A stretch of DNA of 64,000 nucleotides from Cupriavidus consociatus (GTDB taxonomy: Bacteria; Pseudomonadota; Gammaproteobacteria; Burkholderiales; Burkholderiaceae): the NCBI RefSeq assembly GCF_017814975.1, contig NZ_JAGIQA010000028.1, forward strand, positions 1 to 64,000, given 5' to 3'. Both the position numbers and the translations under genes were made by a program. The notes beneath the pieces were generated by a model that did not search any database, was not told where the DNA came from, and saw only the letters and a list, made by a program, of their open reading frames with translations. Positions within the stretch are counted from its first letter, which is position 1; every line of letters starts with the position of its first letter. Positions 1 to 9,465 of the stretch are shown here, piece after piece.

Positions 1-51
1 CCGCCTCGCCCAAAGCCTCATCGACATGCTGCTTATAAGGCTTGTTGATGC

Positions 52-2427
52 TTACAGTAACTTGGGTGGATTGGGGTCTACCCCCCGATCCTTCAGCAAA
101 ATTGCGCGGAGTTCCATCGCGTCGGCGAGATGCTTGACATCGTCAAGGCTGTTGTCAGTTCGATTCAACAGCGGGTGTAACTGTTCTAGCGACTTGCCGA
201 AAATCCAGGCCTCACTGATTCCAAGCTCCCCGAGGTACCCCGAAATTACCTCGTCCACCAAGCGTTCCGCTTCTGCCGTCTCCCCCAGTCGCCACAAAGC
301 GGTGGCTGCGTTGTACTTGAATATGCGTTGATGCTGCTGCGAGTCGGGCAAGGTTTCGCCTAATTCGGCAATGCTTGCCCGGACGCCCGGAAGGTCACGA
401 TGCTGCGCTTTCAATTGCATCCGCTTCATTCCAAGCGCCAGTTGAGCGGAGCGCGGCAATTCATGCGCGTCGAGCAATTCCTCCATCCTTGCCAGGCGCT
501 CTGGCAAAGATGCGAGATCGCCGGACTTGAGCTTCGCGAATACTAGTCCATCCAGCGCCCAGAAACGTTGCTCAGGATCGACTTCGATAGACGCGGCCGC
601 CGTTTCCAGACTCGCAAGGAAGACATCCCCTATTCCCATCTCATGAAACATCTCGTCGCCCGCGAACTCGATAATGGTTTCGATTTCCCTGAGCGTGACC
701 AGTGTTTTCACGTAGAGCGAGAAACGCGAGGCGTTTCTTTCATCCATGAGCGAGGCAGACAGTACCTCCCTTAGGGCGTGTCTTGCGCGAAGCGATTGCT
801 CCGGTGCCATGAGTTCCAGATGCCGCCTTCCAAGCAGACTCACGGCGTCATGGATCTTCAGCTGCTGGCCGCCAAAAATCTCGACGATCCCCAAGGGGCG
901 AAGCATGCGGATCATTGATGCGACTGTTGCTTCGCCTAGCTCCAGGGATGCTGAGAGCAAGGTATTGACCTCATCCAGCTTCAAGACCACGTCGGCCAGG
1001 CTCAATACCGCCACGACATCCTGAGCGCCACTTGGAAGTCCGTCAAAGATGCGCAAGAGGATGACCTCCTGCGACGTTTCGCCGATATGCGTCTGGCTAT
1101 CCAGCGCATTGCAAAGTTGTGACGCGTCGCCAGCGTAGTCCAGCACCGCAATTCGCGCCGCGCTCTGCACAAACAGCGGCATGCCCGCCGTCTGCTGACT
1201 AAGCCGTCCCATCGTTTCAGCACTGCCTCTCGCACCGATTGCGACAACCTCACTGGCCACCGTGTCAACGTCCCAACCACGGAGCGTTTCTCGCGTGATA
1301 CCAAGGAGCGCTTCCAATTCCCGTGTCGAACCTGCCGGCTGACACAACAGCAGAAAGCGCAAGTTGCCCGTTGCCCTGAGCGCCGCATGAATGTTGTCTG
1401 CAGGTACTTGGTGCGCGTTGTCGATCACGATGATTGGGGCGCGCCCCCGCTCTGCGAGGTACACATCCAGGTTGCGTAATGAGTCAATGCCTGACGCGCC
1501 TGGCAGTAAGACCTGTCGCAGGACATGAGAAGCTGCCCCCACAAGGCTGGCCGCCAGTTCTCGGACCAGAGAACTGGCCAACGCCGTTCCTGGCGTGTCA
1601 CTGGCGTTGAAGTAGACGCAACTCTCCGTGGAATGCGTCGCCGCCTGCGATGCCCACGATGTCTTGCCCGCGCCGGAAAAGCCGCAGATGATCCGCAAGC
1701 GCGCGCCGTTGTCAATGTTGGGCTCGTCAATCTGGGGCCGATAGGAGAGCAGCGGCGCGGGAAAGTCTTGGAGCTGCACGAGCAATTGCTCGAACAGTTC
1801 GGGCAGGGTCTCAACCGCGAAGGCATGTCCGCCCCGCTGCATCTGACCTGTTGCTGCGGACATCACTAGCCCCGCCAGTTTCCATACGAGTGAGTCGGGA
1901 ACCAGCATTGCATGGGGTACCGATGCTGCTTGCGCCGTACACCATTGAACGGCATCGCCAAGGTTCCGCCATGCCGGAGGCAGTGCATCAAGATGTGCAG
2001 GAACAGGTTGACCTGGGAAGAGGAACTGGATATCACCTTCGAGCGAGCCACTGGCGATCAATGCAGCCAGGGCGGGGCCAGGCGACTGGTTCGCGACGAT
2101 TGCGAAATGGGCAACGCCTTCGCGCCGCCGGGCGACATGCTCCGCGCGAAGACGCGAAAACCGTTCAAGAGCGGAATCGATGTCGCTAGTGATGATGGGT
2201 TGCGAACGGCTCTTCACCTGCACGTAAATTCGGCGTGACGGCAGAACAACTTCAACGTCCTCATCGCGTTCAACGACCACCGAAGTCGCACCGGCAGCGG
2301 CAGCCCGGAATAAACAGCCCACCGTGTATAGATGCTGGTACAAAAAGCCGCGGTGCACCGCGGCTATGCGTACCTCCTGTGCAGGGTCCAGGGTGGGAAG
2401 AGGTAGATCCATCGCCATGCTACTCAT
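52..2427 (-). CDS. STAND-type NTPase with N-terminal Cap4-like nuclease domain (Avs-like defence candidate)
   Basis: 791 residues. The N-terminal ~80 residues have the pattern of a Cap4/DUF4297-type PD-(D/E)xK nuclease: GFLYQ at 27-31, an acidic VVERDED segment at 51-57 and YVQVKSR at 68-74 (catalytic lysine about K72). A P-loop follows near 249-258 (GFSGAGKTS) and a Walker B-like segment near 328-336 (PIIVIDNAH). The C-terminal ~300 residues are helical and leucine/alanine rich, as expected for a sensor array. Nuclease-STAND fusions are known as Avs-type anti-phage sensors that bind viral proteins and then cleave DNA; that this protein does so is inference. The start at 2427 is the first Met; Met-4 and Met-6 are alternatives and no strong Shine-Dalgarno is seen. 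An ISL3 element lies only 13 bp upstream, so the native promoter is gone or displaced. Confidence 0.72.
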   Translation of the reverse strand: MSSMAMDLPLPTLDPAQEVRIAAVHRGFLYQHLYTVGCLFRAAAAGATSVVVERDEDVEVVLPSRRIYVQVKSRSQPIITSDIDSALERFSRLRAEHVARRREGVAHFAIVANQSPGPALAALIASGSLEGDIQFLFPGQPVPAHLDALPPAWRNLGDAVQWCTAQAASVPHAMLVPDSLVWKLAGLVMSAATGQMQRGGHAFAVETLPELFEQLLVQLQDFPAPLLSYRPQIDEPNIDNGARLRIICGFSGAGKTSWASQAATHSTESCVYFNASDTPGTALASSLVRELAASLVGAASHVLRQVLLPGASGIDSLRNLDVYLAERGRAPIIVIDNAHQVPADNIHAALRATGNLRFLLLCQPAGSTRELEALLGITRETLRGWDVDTVASEVVAIGARGSAETMGRLSQQTAGMPLFVQSAARIAVLDYAGDASQLCNALDSQTHIGETSQEVILLRIFDGLPSGAQDVVAVLSLADVVLKLDEVNTLLSASLELGEATVASMIRMLRPLGIVEIFGGQQLKIHDAVSLLGRRHLELMAPEQSLRARHALREVLSASLMDERNASRFSLYVKTLVTLREIETIIEFAGDEMFHEMGIGDVFLASLETAAASIEVDPEQRFWALDGLVFAKLKSGDLASLPERLARMEELLDAHELPRSAQLALGMKRMQLKAQHRDLPGVRASIAELGETLPDSQQHQRIFKYNAATALWRLGETAEAERLVDEVISGYLGELGISEAWIFGKSLEQLHPLLNRTDNSLDDVKHLADAMELRAILLKDRGVDPNPPKLL

Positions 2428-2440
2428 TTCAAATTTTTCG

Positions 2441-3753
2441 GGCTCTTTTGAAAAATGAGTGGGTTATACGGCATGCGGGTTGATCGCGGAGAAGTCGAGC
2501 TTTCCGGCGATCAGGAAGATAACGGTGCGCATGGTCTTGAAGCTCACATAACCGCGGGCCTTGCGCTTGGCGGCTTGGAACAGGCCGTTGAGGGCCTCCA
2601 GGAAGCCATTAGTCTGGCGCGTCTGGGTCCATGCAACGATGCCGTCGAAATGCTTGCGGATCATGCGCACGACCTCCTTCATTGGCTCGACCTTGGACCG
2701 CATGACGTTCGTGCACCACTGCTCGAGCATTGCGGATACAACGTTGATCTGCTTGCGCTCAAGGATGTCGCGCAACTGCTCGCGATACAGCCAGGCACGG
2801 GCAGTGCGTTTGGTCGTGACGTTGGCGATCAACGCGTCGAGATCGGCACGCTGTGCGGCTGGCAAGCCGTCGCGATCCTTGAGCAGCGTCCAGCGCAGGC
2901 CTTTGAGGCTTGGATCGGTCTTCTGTTCGATACGCCGGGTCTTGTCCACGGCTGCCGAAGCGTGAGCCACGACATGGAACTTGTCGAAGGTGATGCGCGC
3001 GTTGGGCAAATGCTCGCCGACGCCCTTGATGAACGCCGGCGACATGTCGATACTGACCACTCCGATCTGCTCAGGCGCAGCGTTGTGCTCGCGCAGATGT
3101 TCAGCGAACTTGCCAACCGTGGCAGCATCCTTGCCTTCTGTCACAAACACGACCTTACGCGCGTCGGCATCAGCGACAAGCGTCAGGTAGTTGTGACCGC
3201 GCCTGTAGGACGTTTCGTCAACGGCGGCAGCGGTCATGCCGGCCAGATCGAGTTCGGCCACCGCGAGGTCAACATAGCGCTCGCAGATGGCGTACACGCG
3301 ATGCCACGACTCACCCACCGTTCTGGCTACAGCAGAAAACGGCATCTGCTGCGCAAGCGCCACCACCATGGCTTCAAACAGCAACGTGAAGCCAGAGAGC
3401 TTGCCAGCCCAGTCCGGCTCGACCAACGCCACGCGGCCGTCGGGAAGCTTCACGCGCGGCGTGCGGACTTCCAGATAGCAGTCGTGCTCGAAGAAGTTCA
3501 GGTGCCGATAGCGTTTGGTCACCGTGTCGTGAACGGGGTGCCCACCGGCGACCTCCGGGTGAGAAAAGCGGCTGCCGGCGACAAAGTCAATCTGGATCGT
3601 CAACATCTTGGTTTGCGCGTTGAAGTCGACTTCCCGGACGAACCACGGATCGCTTACGCCAAGGGCTGCTTCAAACAGTTTGCTATGCATCGCTCGTGTT
3701 GCTCTTTACCTGAAACCCGCCACGATACCACCCACTTGAAATTCAAAAGAGGC
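2441..3753 (-). mobile_element. ISL3-family insertion sequence, 1313 bp
   Basis: Imperfect inverted repeats of about 26 bp form the ends (left 2441-2466 starting ggctcttttgaa, right 3728-3753 reading gcctcttttgaa inward; about 19 of 26 match). The 8-bp sequence atttttcg is present directly outside both ends (2433-2440 and 3754-3761), which is the target duplication size usual for ISL3. One transposase gene fills the element. It separates the STAND NTPase start from its former upstream DNA. Confidence 0.93.
2464..3690 (-). CDS. tnpA: ISL3-family transposase
   Basis: 408 residues, normal length for ISL3 transposases, which move DNA through a DDE/RNase H-like catalytic core. The central part has the family hallmarks: VDETSYRRGH near 157-166 (first catalytic Asp), a VSIDMSPAFIKG segment near 211-222 (second Asp) and TFDKFHVVAHA near 233-243; the C-terminal end carries the usual NGFLEALNGLFQAAKRKARG segment with the late catalytic Glu. 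The N-terminal zinc-finger part seems short compared with longer relatives. No stops or frame breaks, and with intact ends and target duplication the element may be active. Confidence 0.9.
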   Translation of the reverse strand: MHSKLFEAALGVSDPWFVREVDFNAQTKMLTIQIDFVAGSRFSHPEVAGGHPVHDTVTKRYRHLNFFEHDCYLEVRTPRVKLPDGRVALVEPDWAGKLSGFTLLFEAMVVALAQQMPFSAVARTVGESWHRVYAICERYVDLAVAELDLAGMTAAAVDETSYRRGHNYLTLVADADARKVVFVTEGKDAATVGKFAEHLREHNAAPEQIGVVSIDMSPAFIKGVGEHLPNARITFDKFHVVAHASAAVDKTRRIEQKTDPSLKGLRWTLLKDRDGLPAAQRADLDALIANVTTKRTARAWLYREQLRDILERKQINVVSAMLEQWCTNVMRSKVEPMKEVVRMIRKHFDGIVAWTQTRQTNGFLEALNGLFQAAKRKARGYVSFKTMRTVIFLIAGKLDFSAINPHAV

Positions 3754-3938
3754 ATTTTTCGGATGTGTGTAGATGACGCGCGCCGCGGGTGAACTCGCGG
3801 ACCGCCGAGTTTTTAACAAAGGAATCGAGCCATTCCGCTGTCGGTAGAGATCGCACTGACTCCGCGGGCCCTGATTACGGCCTCGATACGTTCTCGACCA
3901 CCGGCACCATGAAAAACCTTCCAGCAACCGAGCGACGT

Positions 3939-4185
3939 TTATCCAACCCGGAAAAACTCCACGCTCTGCCCCGCATTGACCGCCCGCTTGAGCCACGACG
4001 GCATCTCGCCCCGCCCGTCCCAGGTCAGCCCCTCGGCGTTGCGGTAGCAGACCACCGGCGGTGGGGGGTGGGGGCGGCGGATCGAAGCACCCCGCCGCCT
4101 CCAGCTCCTCCATGGTCAGGTCGTAGTCGGCCATCTGCTCCTGGATCCAGCGGATCGCCGCCGGCCGCTCAGTGTTCTTGGTCAT
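3939..4185 (-). pseudogene. H-NS-like protein, frameshifted in a proline-codon tract
   Basis: Read from 4185, the first frame gives MTKNTERPAAIRWIQEQMAD and then GCFDPPPPPP; the frame then moves by one base and the second frame gives VVCYRNAEGLTWDGRGEMP and ends QSVEFFRVG with a stop at 3939. Together these match the intact 91-residue H-NS-like protein at 32702-32977. The break is at a G6-t-G5 homopolymer on the + strand (about 4062-4074). C-terminal YRN..G.TWDGRG.MP.WL is the H-NS family DNA-binding motif. It could be a true pseudogene, a phase-variable gene or a sequencing error. The start overlaps the end of the kfrA-like remnant, the same layout as the intact pair. Confidence 0.75.
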
Positions 4186-4560
4186 CGCTGCTTCTATCGC
4201 TACTATTGCTGCCGTCGTGGCGGTCATTCGGGTCGGAGGACGCGGCCGGCGCGCCTGGCTCTGGCTGCTGGGGGGGCTGGCCCTCGTTCCCCGCTGGCGC
4301 CGGGCGGGTCTTGCCCCGCCGTCGACCGCCGCCGTCCCGCTCGTGCAGCGCCACGCGCAATTCTGCCAGCAACTGACGCGCGAGCGCCGCCTCGGCCTCG
4401 GCGCGCTCAGCCCGTCGTTGTGCTGAAGCCAACTCGGTGCCCACCCGCCAAGCTCGATCGCGTGCCGCCCTTGCGCCTGCTCGGCGGCCGCGAGCCGGTC
4501 CCCGAGCGCCGAGGCCTGGGCTTCGAGCCCGGCGACCGCGATGCCACGCCCACGACAGCA
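4169..4560 (-). pseudogene. KfrA-like coiled-coil protein, C-terminal remnant
   Basis: The last ~95 residues (TELASAQRRAERAEAEAALA then QLLAELRV, a basic RRRGK stretch and an acidic Ser/Asp-rich tail) clearly match the C-terminal part of the intact KfrA-like protein at 32961-34181. Further upstream the similarity continues in another frame (VAGLEAQASALGDRLAAAEQ), so there is a frame change near 4460. The N-terminal DNA-binding domain is absent and similarity stops near 4560. This is the truncated twin of the intact kfrA/H-NS module, in the same orientation. Confidence 0.7.
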
Positions 4561-4613
4561 GGCGGGCTGTGTGGGAGTAAAACGGCCGAACCTGTTTAGG
4601 ACGGTGGCGTTTG

Positions 4614-5378
4614 CTATGTGTTAGGCGTGGCGGCTGCCGTGGCTTCGACTGTGGTCGGCGTGGACGCATTTTTCGACAGCTCTTTCTGCTTCAACGCGAG
4701 TTCCACAAGGTCCAGCTGGTGCTTATGCATGCCCTGTATCGCCCGAAGCCAGATCGCGCCCAACGACAAGCCAAAAACCCCCGCGCAGGCGTAAAGCATG
4801 AATGTACCGGCAAAGCTGTTCGACTCAAATCCGCTGGCCATTTCTCGTCCGAGCCATGGCAGTCCGCCGCCCTCCTTCACGACGGCGTAGACCAGGCCCA
4901 TCTGGGAAATAAATGCGGTCTCCTTTCCGAAAAACTGGGAGATCCGCATGTCAATCCGACCGATTCGGGTTGTGAGCCAATGACGGGCGAGCTGAAGCGA
5001 CTCCCCTGTGTATGACACCAGGATGGCGGCGGCATGCAAGTCGTTGGCGAGAGCGCCTTGTGCCGTTGCGCTTGCATCGTCCTTCCAGCGGCGGACCCGC
5101 ACCAGCAACATGACGGGCTCAACCATTACTCCGATGAGGGTGGCCAACGTCGTCAGAATCACCAGCGCGCTGAGCGCTGTCCTTAGCCATGTTGGCGACC
5201 ATCCAAATTTGTAGCCAAGAACGAGGCTCACGGCGACCAAAAGGCATAGTCCGGCGAATACGAATAGCCACTTCGCCAAGGTAGCAGCTCGAAGCTCCAT
5301 CTTGCTCTTCGCGGCTGACTGAACAGGCTGGTACTTGGACACATGGTCCAGGATGGCGACGACGTCTTGGGATGGCAT
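4614..5378 (-). CDS. Unknown inner-membrane protein
   Basis: 254 residues with a cytosolic N-terminal part (~30 residues), a first hydrophobic pair at about 34-56 and 66-92, a polar middle with RVRRWKDD and TRIGRIDMRISQFFGKE, and a second hydrophobic pair around 155-170 and 190-215. The C-terminal tail is Thr/Ala rich. I recognise no family. The middle segment between the two membrane pairs is probably cytosolic or membrane-parallel. It lies between the kfrA remnant and the end of the ISKra4 element; the ~115 bp upstream of the start are non-coding. Confidence 0.6.
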   Translation of the reverse strand: MPSQDVVAILDHVSKYQPVQSAAKSKMELRAATLAKWLFVFAGLCLLVAVSLVLGYKFGWSPTWLRTALSALVILTTLATLIGVMVEPVMLLVRVRRWKDDASATAQGALANDLHAAAILVSYTGESLQLARHWLTTRIGRIDMRISQFFGKETAFISQMGLVYAVVKEGGGLPWLGREMASGFESNSFAGTFMLYACAGVFGLSLGAIWLRAIQGMHKHQLDLVELALKQKELSKNASTPTTVEATAAATPNT

Positions 5379-5519
5379 TACTGCTGTCTTCCGGTGGTTG
5401 AAAAACCGGATGATGGCAGAGAGTGCCGGCTACGCAACTATTTGGCGCGTGTATTTTTTAGCCTTGCTTCGTCGCGCCCTGCGCCTGGATCCAGGAGACC
5501 GCGCCAAAACGGGGGCCGA

Positions 5520-6917
5520 CTAAGCGGCAAGGCGGTGGTTTTCATCCCGGGCGATGGACGGATACCATCGTTCAACGTAAGACCGGAACTGGTTATTGAG
5601 TACGGCCGTCCGGATTTGCAGCAGGTTGTGCGCGTGTCGAGGCCGCCAGGCCATCTGCTGGCGTTTCACGAACCGCTTGCTGATCACCTGATTGACGGCC
5701 GACTCGACGAACCCTGAGGCAATGGGCTCTCCATGCCGGTAGCGGTCACCGTAGTTCACGATGAAGTGTCGGTTGTTGTCGAGGTAGACAATGAACTCCT
5801 CGAGCTTGCCGAGAAGTTTGCCCTCCTCGGGGCTGGCCTCAGGGTCCAGATCCCAGCTCAGGCTTTCCAGGCGGCGCAACGCTGGAAAGGGGCAGCCGTG
5901 CCACAAGTGCCACTTGGCGCCATGCAGCGTCTTGATCAATGCGGTATTGCTGGGGCCATCGCTGTGTGCCGGCCGGCCCTTGATCATCTGTTCGAGATTC
6001 TGTACCCGCATGGCGATGTGGAACCAATCGAGAACGTAGTCACCGCGGTCACCAAAGCCGAGCTGGGCAAACCGTACGGTATCGCCGCCGTCCGACAAGA
6101 AAGTGACCGGCTGACTGGGTTGCACACCTTCTCGTAGCAGAAAGTTCCACATACGATCGGCCGGTCGGCGCTCCAGTTTGTGCACGTAGGCAAAGCTATG
6201 GCCGGCATCCTGATCCCGTAGGGACTTCCCGACGATCACTTCAAACCAGCCATCCTGGCGGCGCCGGTGGCCGGCCCGTCGCAGGTAGCCGCCGTCAATG
6301 CCGACCGCGCGGATCGGACTGGGCTCCGGGATATGGGGCGAGCCCGCGCTCGCCGCCACCTCTGCCTGCCGCCGGGCGTCGGTGACCTGTGCGGCTTCCA
6401 GCCGGCGACCGAGCGTGCTGACTTGGCGCCGGATTGAGCTCGCTGCCAGCACATGATCGAGCGGCAATACCTCTTGCAGGACGTTGACGGTCAGACCATA
6501 CGACATCAACGCTGCAAACTTGACCTCGAGATACTGAAGTTCTGGACTGACCCGCTCAGGCAGACAGCGGGCGACGGGGCTGAAGCTCGGTGCGTCGCCC
6601 TGGCAATGCCGGCAGGGGTACAGCCTCGGACTGTCAATCGACAGTCTCCCGAACGCGCTCCGAAAGACCAGGTGATGGTGGCCCTTGCAAGCCAGCTGCG
6701 CCCCGCACGTGGGACACACGCTGGTCCGGGCAACGGCCTCGGCAACCTGTGCCGCAACCATCGTGCGCTGCAGCCGACCCAGCAATGATTTCGCCTCCTC
6801 CAGATGCAGGCCCAGCGAGCCCACATCAAAGCCGTCTCTCTCGAACTGGGCGATTTCGGTGACGGTGGCTGGCACGCCTCCATCGTCCTGCACTATGAGT
6901 TGCAAGCTGATACGCAT
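5520..6917 (-). CDS. tnpA: ISKra4-family transposase
   Basis: 465 residues, full length. An N-terminal treble-clef-like zinc site (CPTCGAQLACKGHH near 68-81, then YPCRHC near 101-106) precedes the catalytic region with AVGIDGGYLRR near 204-214 (first Asp), FLSDGGDTVR near 273-282 (second Asp), YVLDWFHIAMR near 293-303 and GFVESAVNQVISKRF near 405-419 (late Glu). These are the landmarks of ISKra4 DDE transposases. A good ribosome site (ggaggag) precedes the ATG at 6917. The stop codon abuts the terminal repeat. It is transcribed after the passenger gene, 36 bp downstream of it. Confidence 0.9.
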   Translation of the reverse strand: MRISLQLIVQDDGGVPATVTEIAQFERDGFDVGSLGLHLEEAKSLLGRLQRTMVAAQVAEAVARTSVCPTCGAQLACKGHHHLVFRSAFGRLSIDSPRLYPCRHCQGDAPSFSPVARCLPERVSPELQYLEVKFAALMSYGLTVNVLQEVLPLDHVLAASSIRRQVSTLGRRLEAAQVTDARRQAEVAASAGSPHIPEPSPIRAVGIDGGYLRRAGHRRRQDGWFEVIVGKSLRDQDAGHSFAYVHKLERRPADRMWNFLLREGVQPSQPVTFLSDGGDTVRFAQLGFGDRGDYVLDWFHIAMRVQNLEQMIKGRPAHSDGPSNTALIKTLHGAKWHLWHGCPFPALRRLESLSWDLDPEASPEEGKLLGKLEEFIVYLDNNRHFIVNYGDRYRHGEPIASGFVESAVNQVISKRFVKRQQMAWRPRHAHNLLQIRTAVLNNQFRSYVERWYPSIARDENHRLAA

Positions 6918-6953
6918 GGCCGCCCTCCTCCCGTAGAAGCTGCGGCGACCAGT

Positions 6954-7562
6954 CTACCCTTCGAGCTCTCGCAACCGATTATTGACGGTCTGACGGTCAA
7001 AGCGACGATCCAGCCAAGTCAGCCACCGGTGGACCTCGTCGCGTAGGTCTTCCAACACGATAGGCCGCTCGCGTAGCGACTCGATCCAATCGAGGAATTC
7101 GTATTCACTGTGTTCGTCCCTGGCCTCCAGATACCTCTCGATCCCGCCAATGTCCTCTGGCGGGCAAGGCCCGCACCCCGCCACGCACCGTGGCAGCAGG
7201 CCAGGATGTTGCCGCAACATACGCCGCTCCATCCGTATCTCGTGGCGCCACCACGCGTTGAAGTCATACACGTAGACAAAGCCTTCGTGTTCGCGGAGAT
7301 GAAACGCGGTCAGCGGCAGTTCGTTTGCCACGGTGCAGAACTGCAGGACGCCTTCATGTGCGTCGCCGTAGCGCCTGCCACGAATGCTGAACGTGTGCAG
7401 ATGTTCTTCGGCCCAGCCCATGACGACCTGGATGACATGGTGCAACTGTCCGAGCGTCAAGTGCTCGGGAACGAGGACGCACCGCCAGACCGGCGGGCTC
7501 AGGCCACGCAGCGCAATTCGAAGTTGAAGGACCGAGATCGCCGGCCCAGGATCGGAAGCCAT
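6954..7562 (-). CDS. pRiA4b ORF-3-like passenger protein
   Basis: 202 residues resembling the plasmid pRiA4b ORF-3 family, small proteins often encoded inside IS elements of several families. Supporting pattern: QLRIALRGLSPPVWRCVLVP near 13-32, then LGQLHHVIQVVMGW near 37-50, then HTFSIRGRRYGD near 57-68, and a Cys-rich CVAGCGPCPPEDIGG segment near 127-141. The biochemical role of the family is not established. It lies upstream of, and in the same orientation as, the ISKra4 transposase, so it is probably co-transcribed. Confidence 0.8.
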   Translation of the reverse strand: MASDPGPAISVLQLRIALRGLSPPVWRCVLVPEHLTLGQLHHVIQVVMGWAEEHLHTFSIRGRRYGDAHEGVLQFCTVANELPLTAFHLREHEGFVYVYDFNAWWRHEIRMERRMLRQHPGLLPRCVAGCGPCPPEDIGGIERYLEARDEHSEYEFLDWIESLRERPIVLEDLRDEVHRWLTWLDRRFDRQTVNNRLRELEG

Positions 7563-7655
7563 GCGCGCATTGTAGGTGCCTCATTGGCCGCCCCCCGCGG
7601 CAAAATAGATGTCGCCTCGATAGAATCTGAACCCTGGGGGCGATAAGAGAGAGAA

Positions 7656-8121
7656 GTGGCTCGTTACGGACAGGAATTTAAGGACCGGGCAGTAGCACGG
7701 TTGTTACCGCCGGAGAGTGCGGCGGTGGAAGTGGTTTCAAGGGAATTGGGTGTGGCAGTGGCCACGCTGGAGCGCTGGCGTGCGGACGCTATGTCCATGC
7801 CCGCTCGCGAGCGGGCATGGACAGCGGCGGCCAGGTTTGAGGCGGTGCTGGCGACGGCTGCTATGGACGAGGCCAGCAAGAACGCCTGGTGCCGTGAGAA
7901 CGGTGTGTTTCCGCGGGAGTTGGAGCAGTGGCGCACTGCTGCCACGCAGGCGCTGGCGGAGCCCGAGGATGCGCGCGCGACTCCTCGTGAGACGAAGGCA
8001 GATCGACGCCGCATCAAGGAACTCGAGCGCGAGCTGCGCCCTGGCTGAAGCCGCCGCCCTGCTGATACTCTCAAAAAAGCTCGAAGGCATCTTCCCGAAG
8101 GACAAGGACGAGGACGCATGA
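7656..8121 (+). pseudogene. IS3-family orfA (helix-turn-helix protein), frame broken near its end
   Basis: The frame from 7656 gives MARYGQEFKDRAVARLLPPE and an HTH-type segment (GVAVATLERWRAD), then runs to a stop at 8048. Just before that stop, the neighbouring frame gives LAEAAALLILSKKLEGIF and ends at 8119-8121, overlapping the orfB start as ATGA. IS3 orfA proteins usually contain both parts in one frame, so a small deletion near 8038 has probably broken the gene. OrfA binds the element ends and joins OrfB by -1 frameshifting in active elements. Confidence 0.7.
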
Positions 8122-8613
8122 TCGGCCTGGAAGATCGCCATACGATGGTCCGCCATATCGAAACCGCTCACGCGGGCGGCGCTCGCCTGCGCCTGGCGTG
8201 TGAGGTAGCTGGCATCACCGTGCGCACTCTGCAACGCTGGAAGGCCCACGATGGCTTGGTGGTCGGCGACAGCCGCCCCGGGGCCGAGCGCCCCACGCCC
8301 GCGCATGCGTTGAGCATCGAGGAGCGCGAACGCATTCTGGCCGTCGCCAATGAGCCGCGCTTCGCCGACATGCCGCCAGCGCGCATCGTGCCCATACTGG
8401 CCGATGAGGGTGTCTACCTGGCAAGCGAGTCAAGCTTCGGCCGCGTGCTGCGCGCCCATGGGCAGACCCGGCATCGAGGACGCGCCAAGGCGCCGCGCCA
8501 AAGCCGACCACCCACCACACACGTGGCCACCGGGCCGCGCCAATTGTGGTGCTGGGACATGACCTATTTGCCGGCAGAGGTCGCCGGGCGCTGGTTTTAT
8601 CTGTACTTGATCC
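8118..8613 (+). pseudogene. IS3-family orfB, 5' exon
   Basis: N-terminal ~165 residues of an IS3 OrfB: an HTH region with GITVRTLQRWK, the HTH_21-type stretch ANEPRFADMPPARIVPILAD, and the start of the rve integrase core with WCWDMTYLP, which holds the first catalytic Asp. The frame should continue YLYLI-LDVYSRKIVG; instead intron sequence begins at 8614 with gtgcgac. Joining base 8613 to base 14739 restores the reading frame (atc cta gac gtc tac). Confidence 0.85.
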
Positions 8614-8973
8614 GTGCGACACGTGTCGCCGTCCGCCGCGCGTTAAGCGGCATGTTGTTGGCGGTAAAGTTCGTTCTTGTCTTGTCACATGCGGCAAGCC
8701 GTACTGTGACCTGCTGTGCGACCAGCAGTTGCCTACTTGGACAGGCGCGACTGGTAACGGTCGAGTCTGAAGCTCCAGGGACAACGTACTTCTCGAATGA
8801 CGCCCATCCCGGCGACGGGACCATGGGCGATGCTGCTAGCCGTAGGGCGGCGTGAAGGCTAGGCAAGTTCCGCACGCGCAACGGATGTGAACTGTTGATA
8901 AACCTCGTAATACAGAATGGGCCAAAGCGGCTGATAGGCCCAGACCAAAAGGTATGCAGTTGGTTGCTCTCTT

Positions 8974-8979
8974 GGATCA
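8974..8979 (+). other. Candidate EBS1 of the group II intron
   Basis: ggatca is the exact complement of the last six bases of the 5' exon (8608-8613). It lies about 360 nt inside the intron, where EBS1 of domain I is expected. Confidence 0.55.
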
Positions 8980-9465
8980 TGGGGGCACGTCGTCACAAGA
9001 CTGCCGGGGGAAAGACAGGCGCTAAACGGACAGGCCCGGTAGTACTCGGGTTGGCAGGAACGGGAACGTGGTAAGCCCGATTCCCCGCCACGGATTCTGC
9101 AAATCGAATCCGTGGCAGGTGCCCCGCAAGGGAAGCTGATGGGGGAGCGGGTAAGAGAACGCGGAGAAAGCGAACGGCAGGTTGTAATGGCCTGCATAGG
9201 GGTTCAAACTTTGCCCCGACCCGAAAGGGTGCAGACTTCCGCGAAGTGTGGCTGTCGCAAACCAGTATCTGAGGTTCGACGTGGGGGAAGCTTGGAAGAG
9301 GCTACCTCCTTGGTAGTTCAGCGCCCTCGTCTCAGCGATGAGATGGACCAACGATATGACGAATGCGAAGGGTCTGTGCAGGACGACAAGCCCGGCATCA
9401 CCAAGTTGATGCTTTAGCTGTGCGTAACCGTCCGACCACTAGCGTTCTTGACGAGGGGGAGATGT

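Noticed and set aside
2455..3792. 445-aa plus-strand ORF opposite the ISL3 transposase
   Set aside because: Lies wholly antisense to a clear transposase and has no domain; a shadow of GC-rich codon use.
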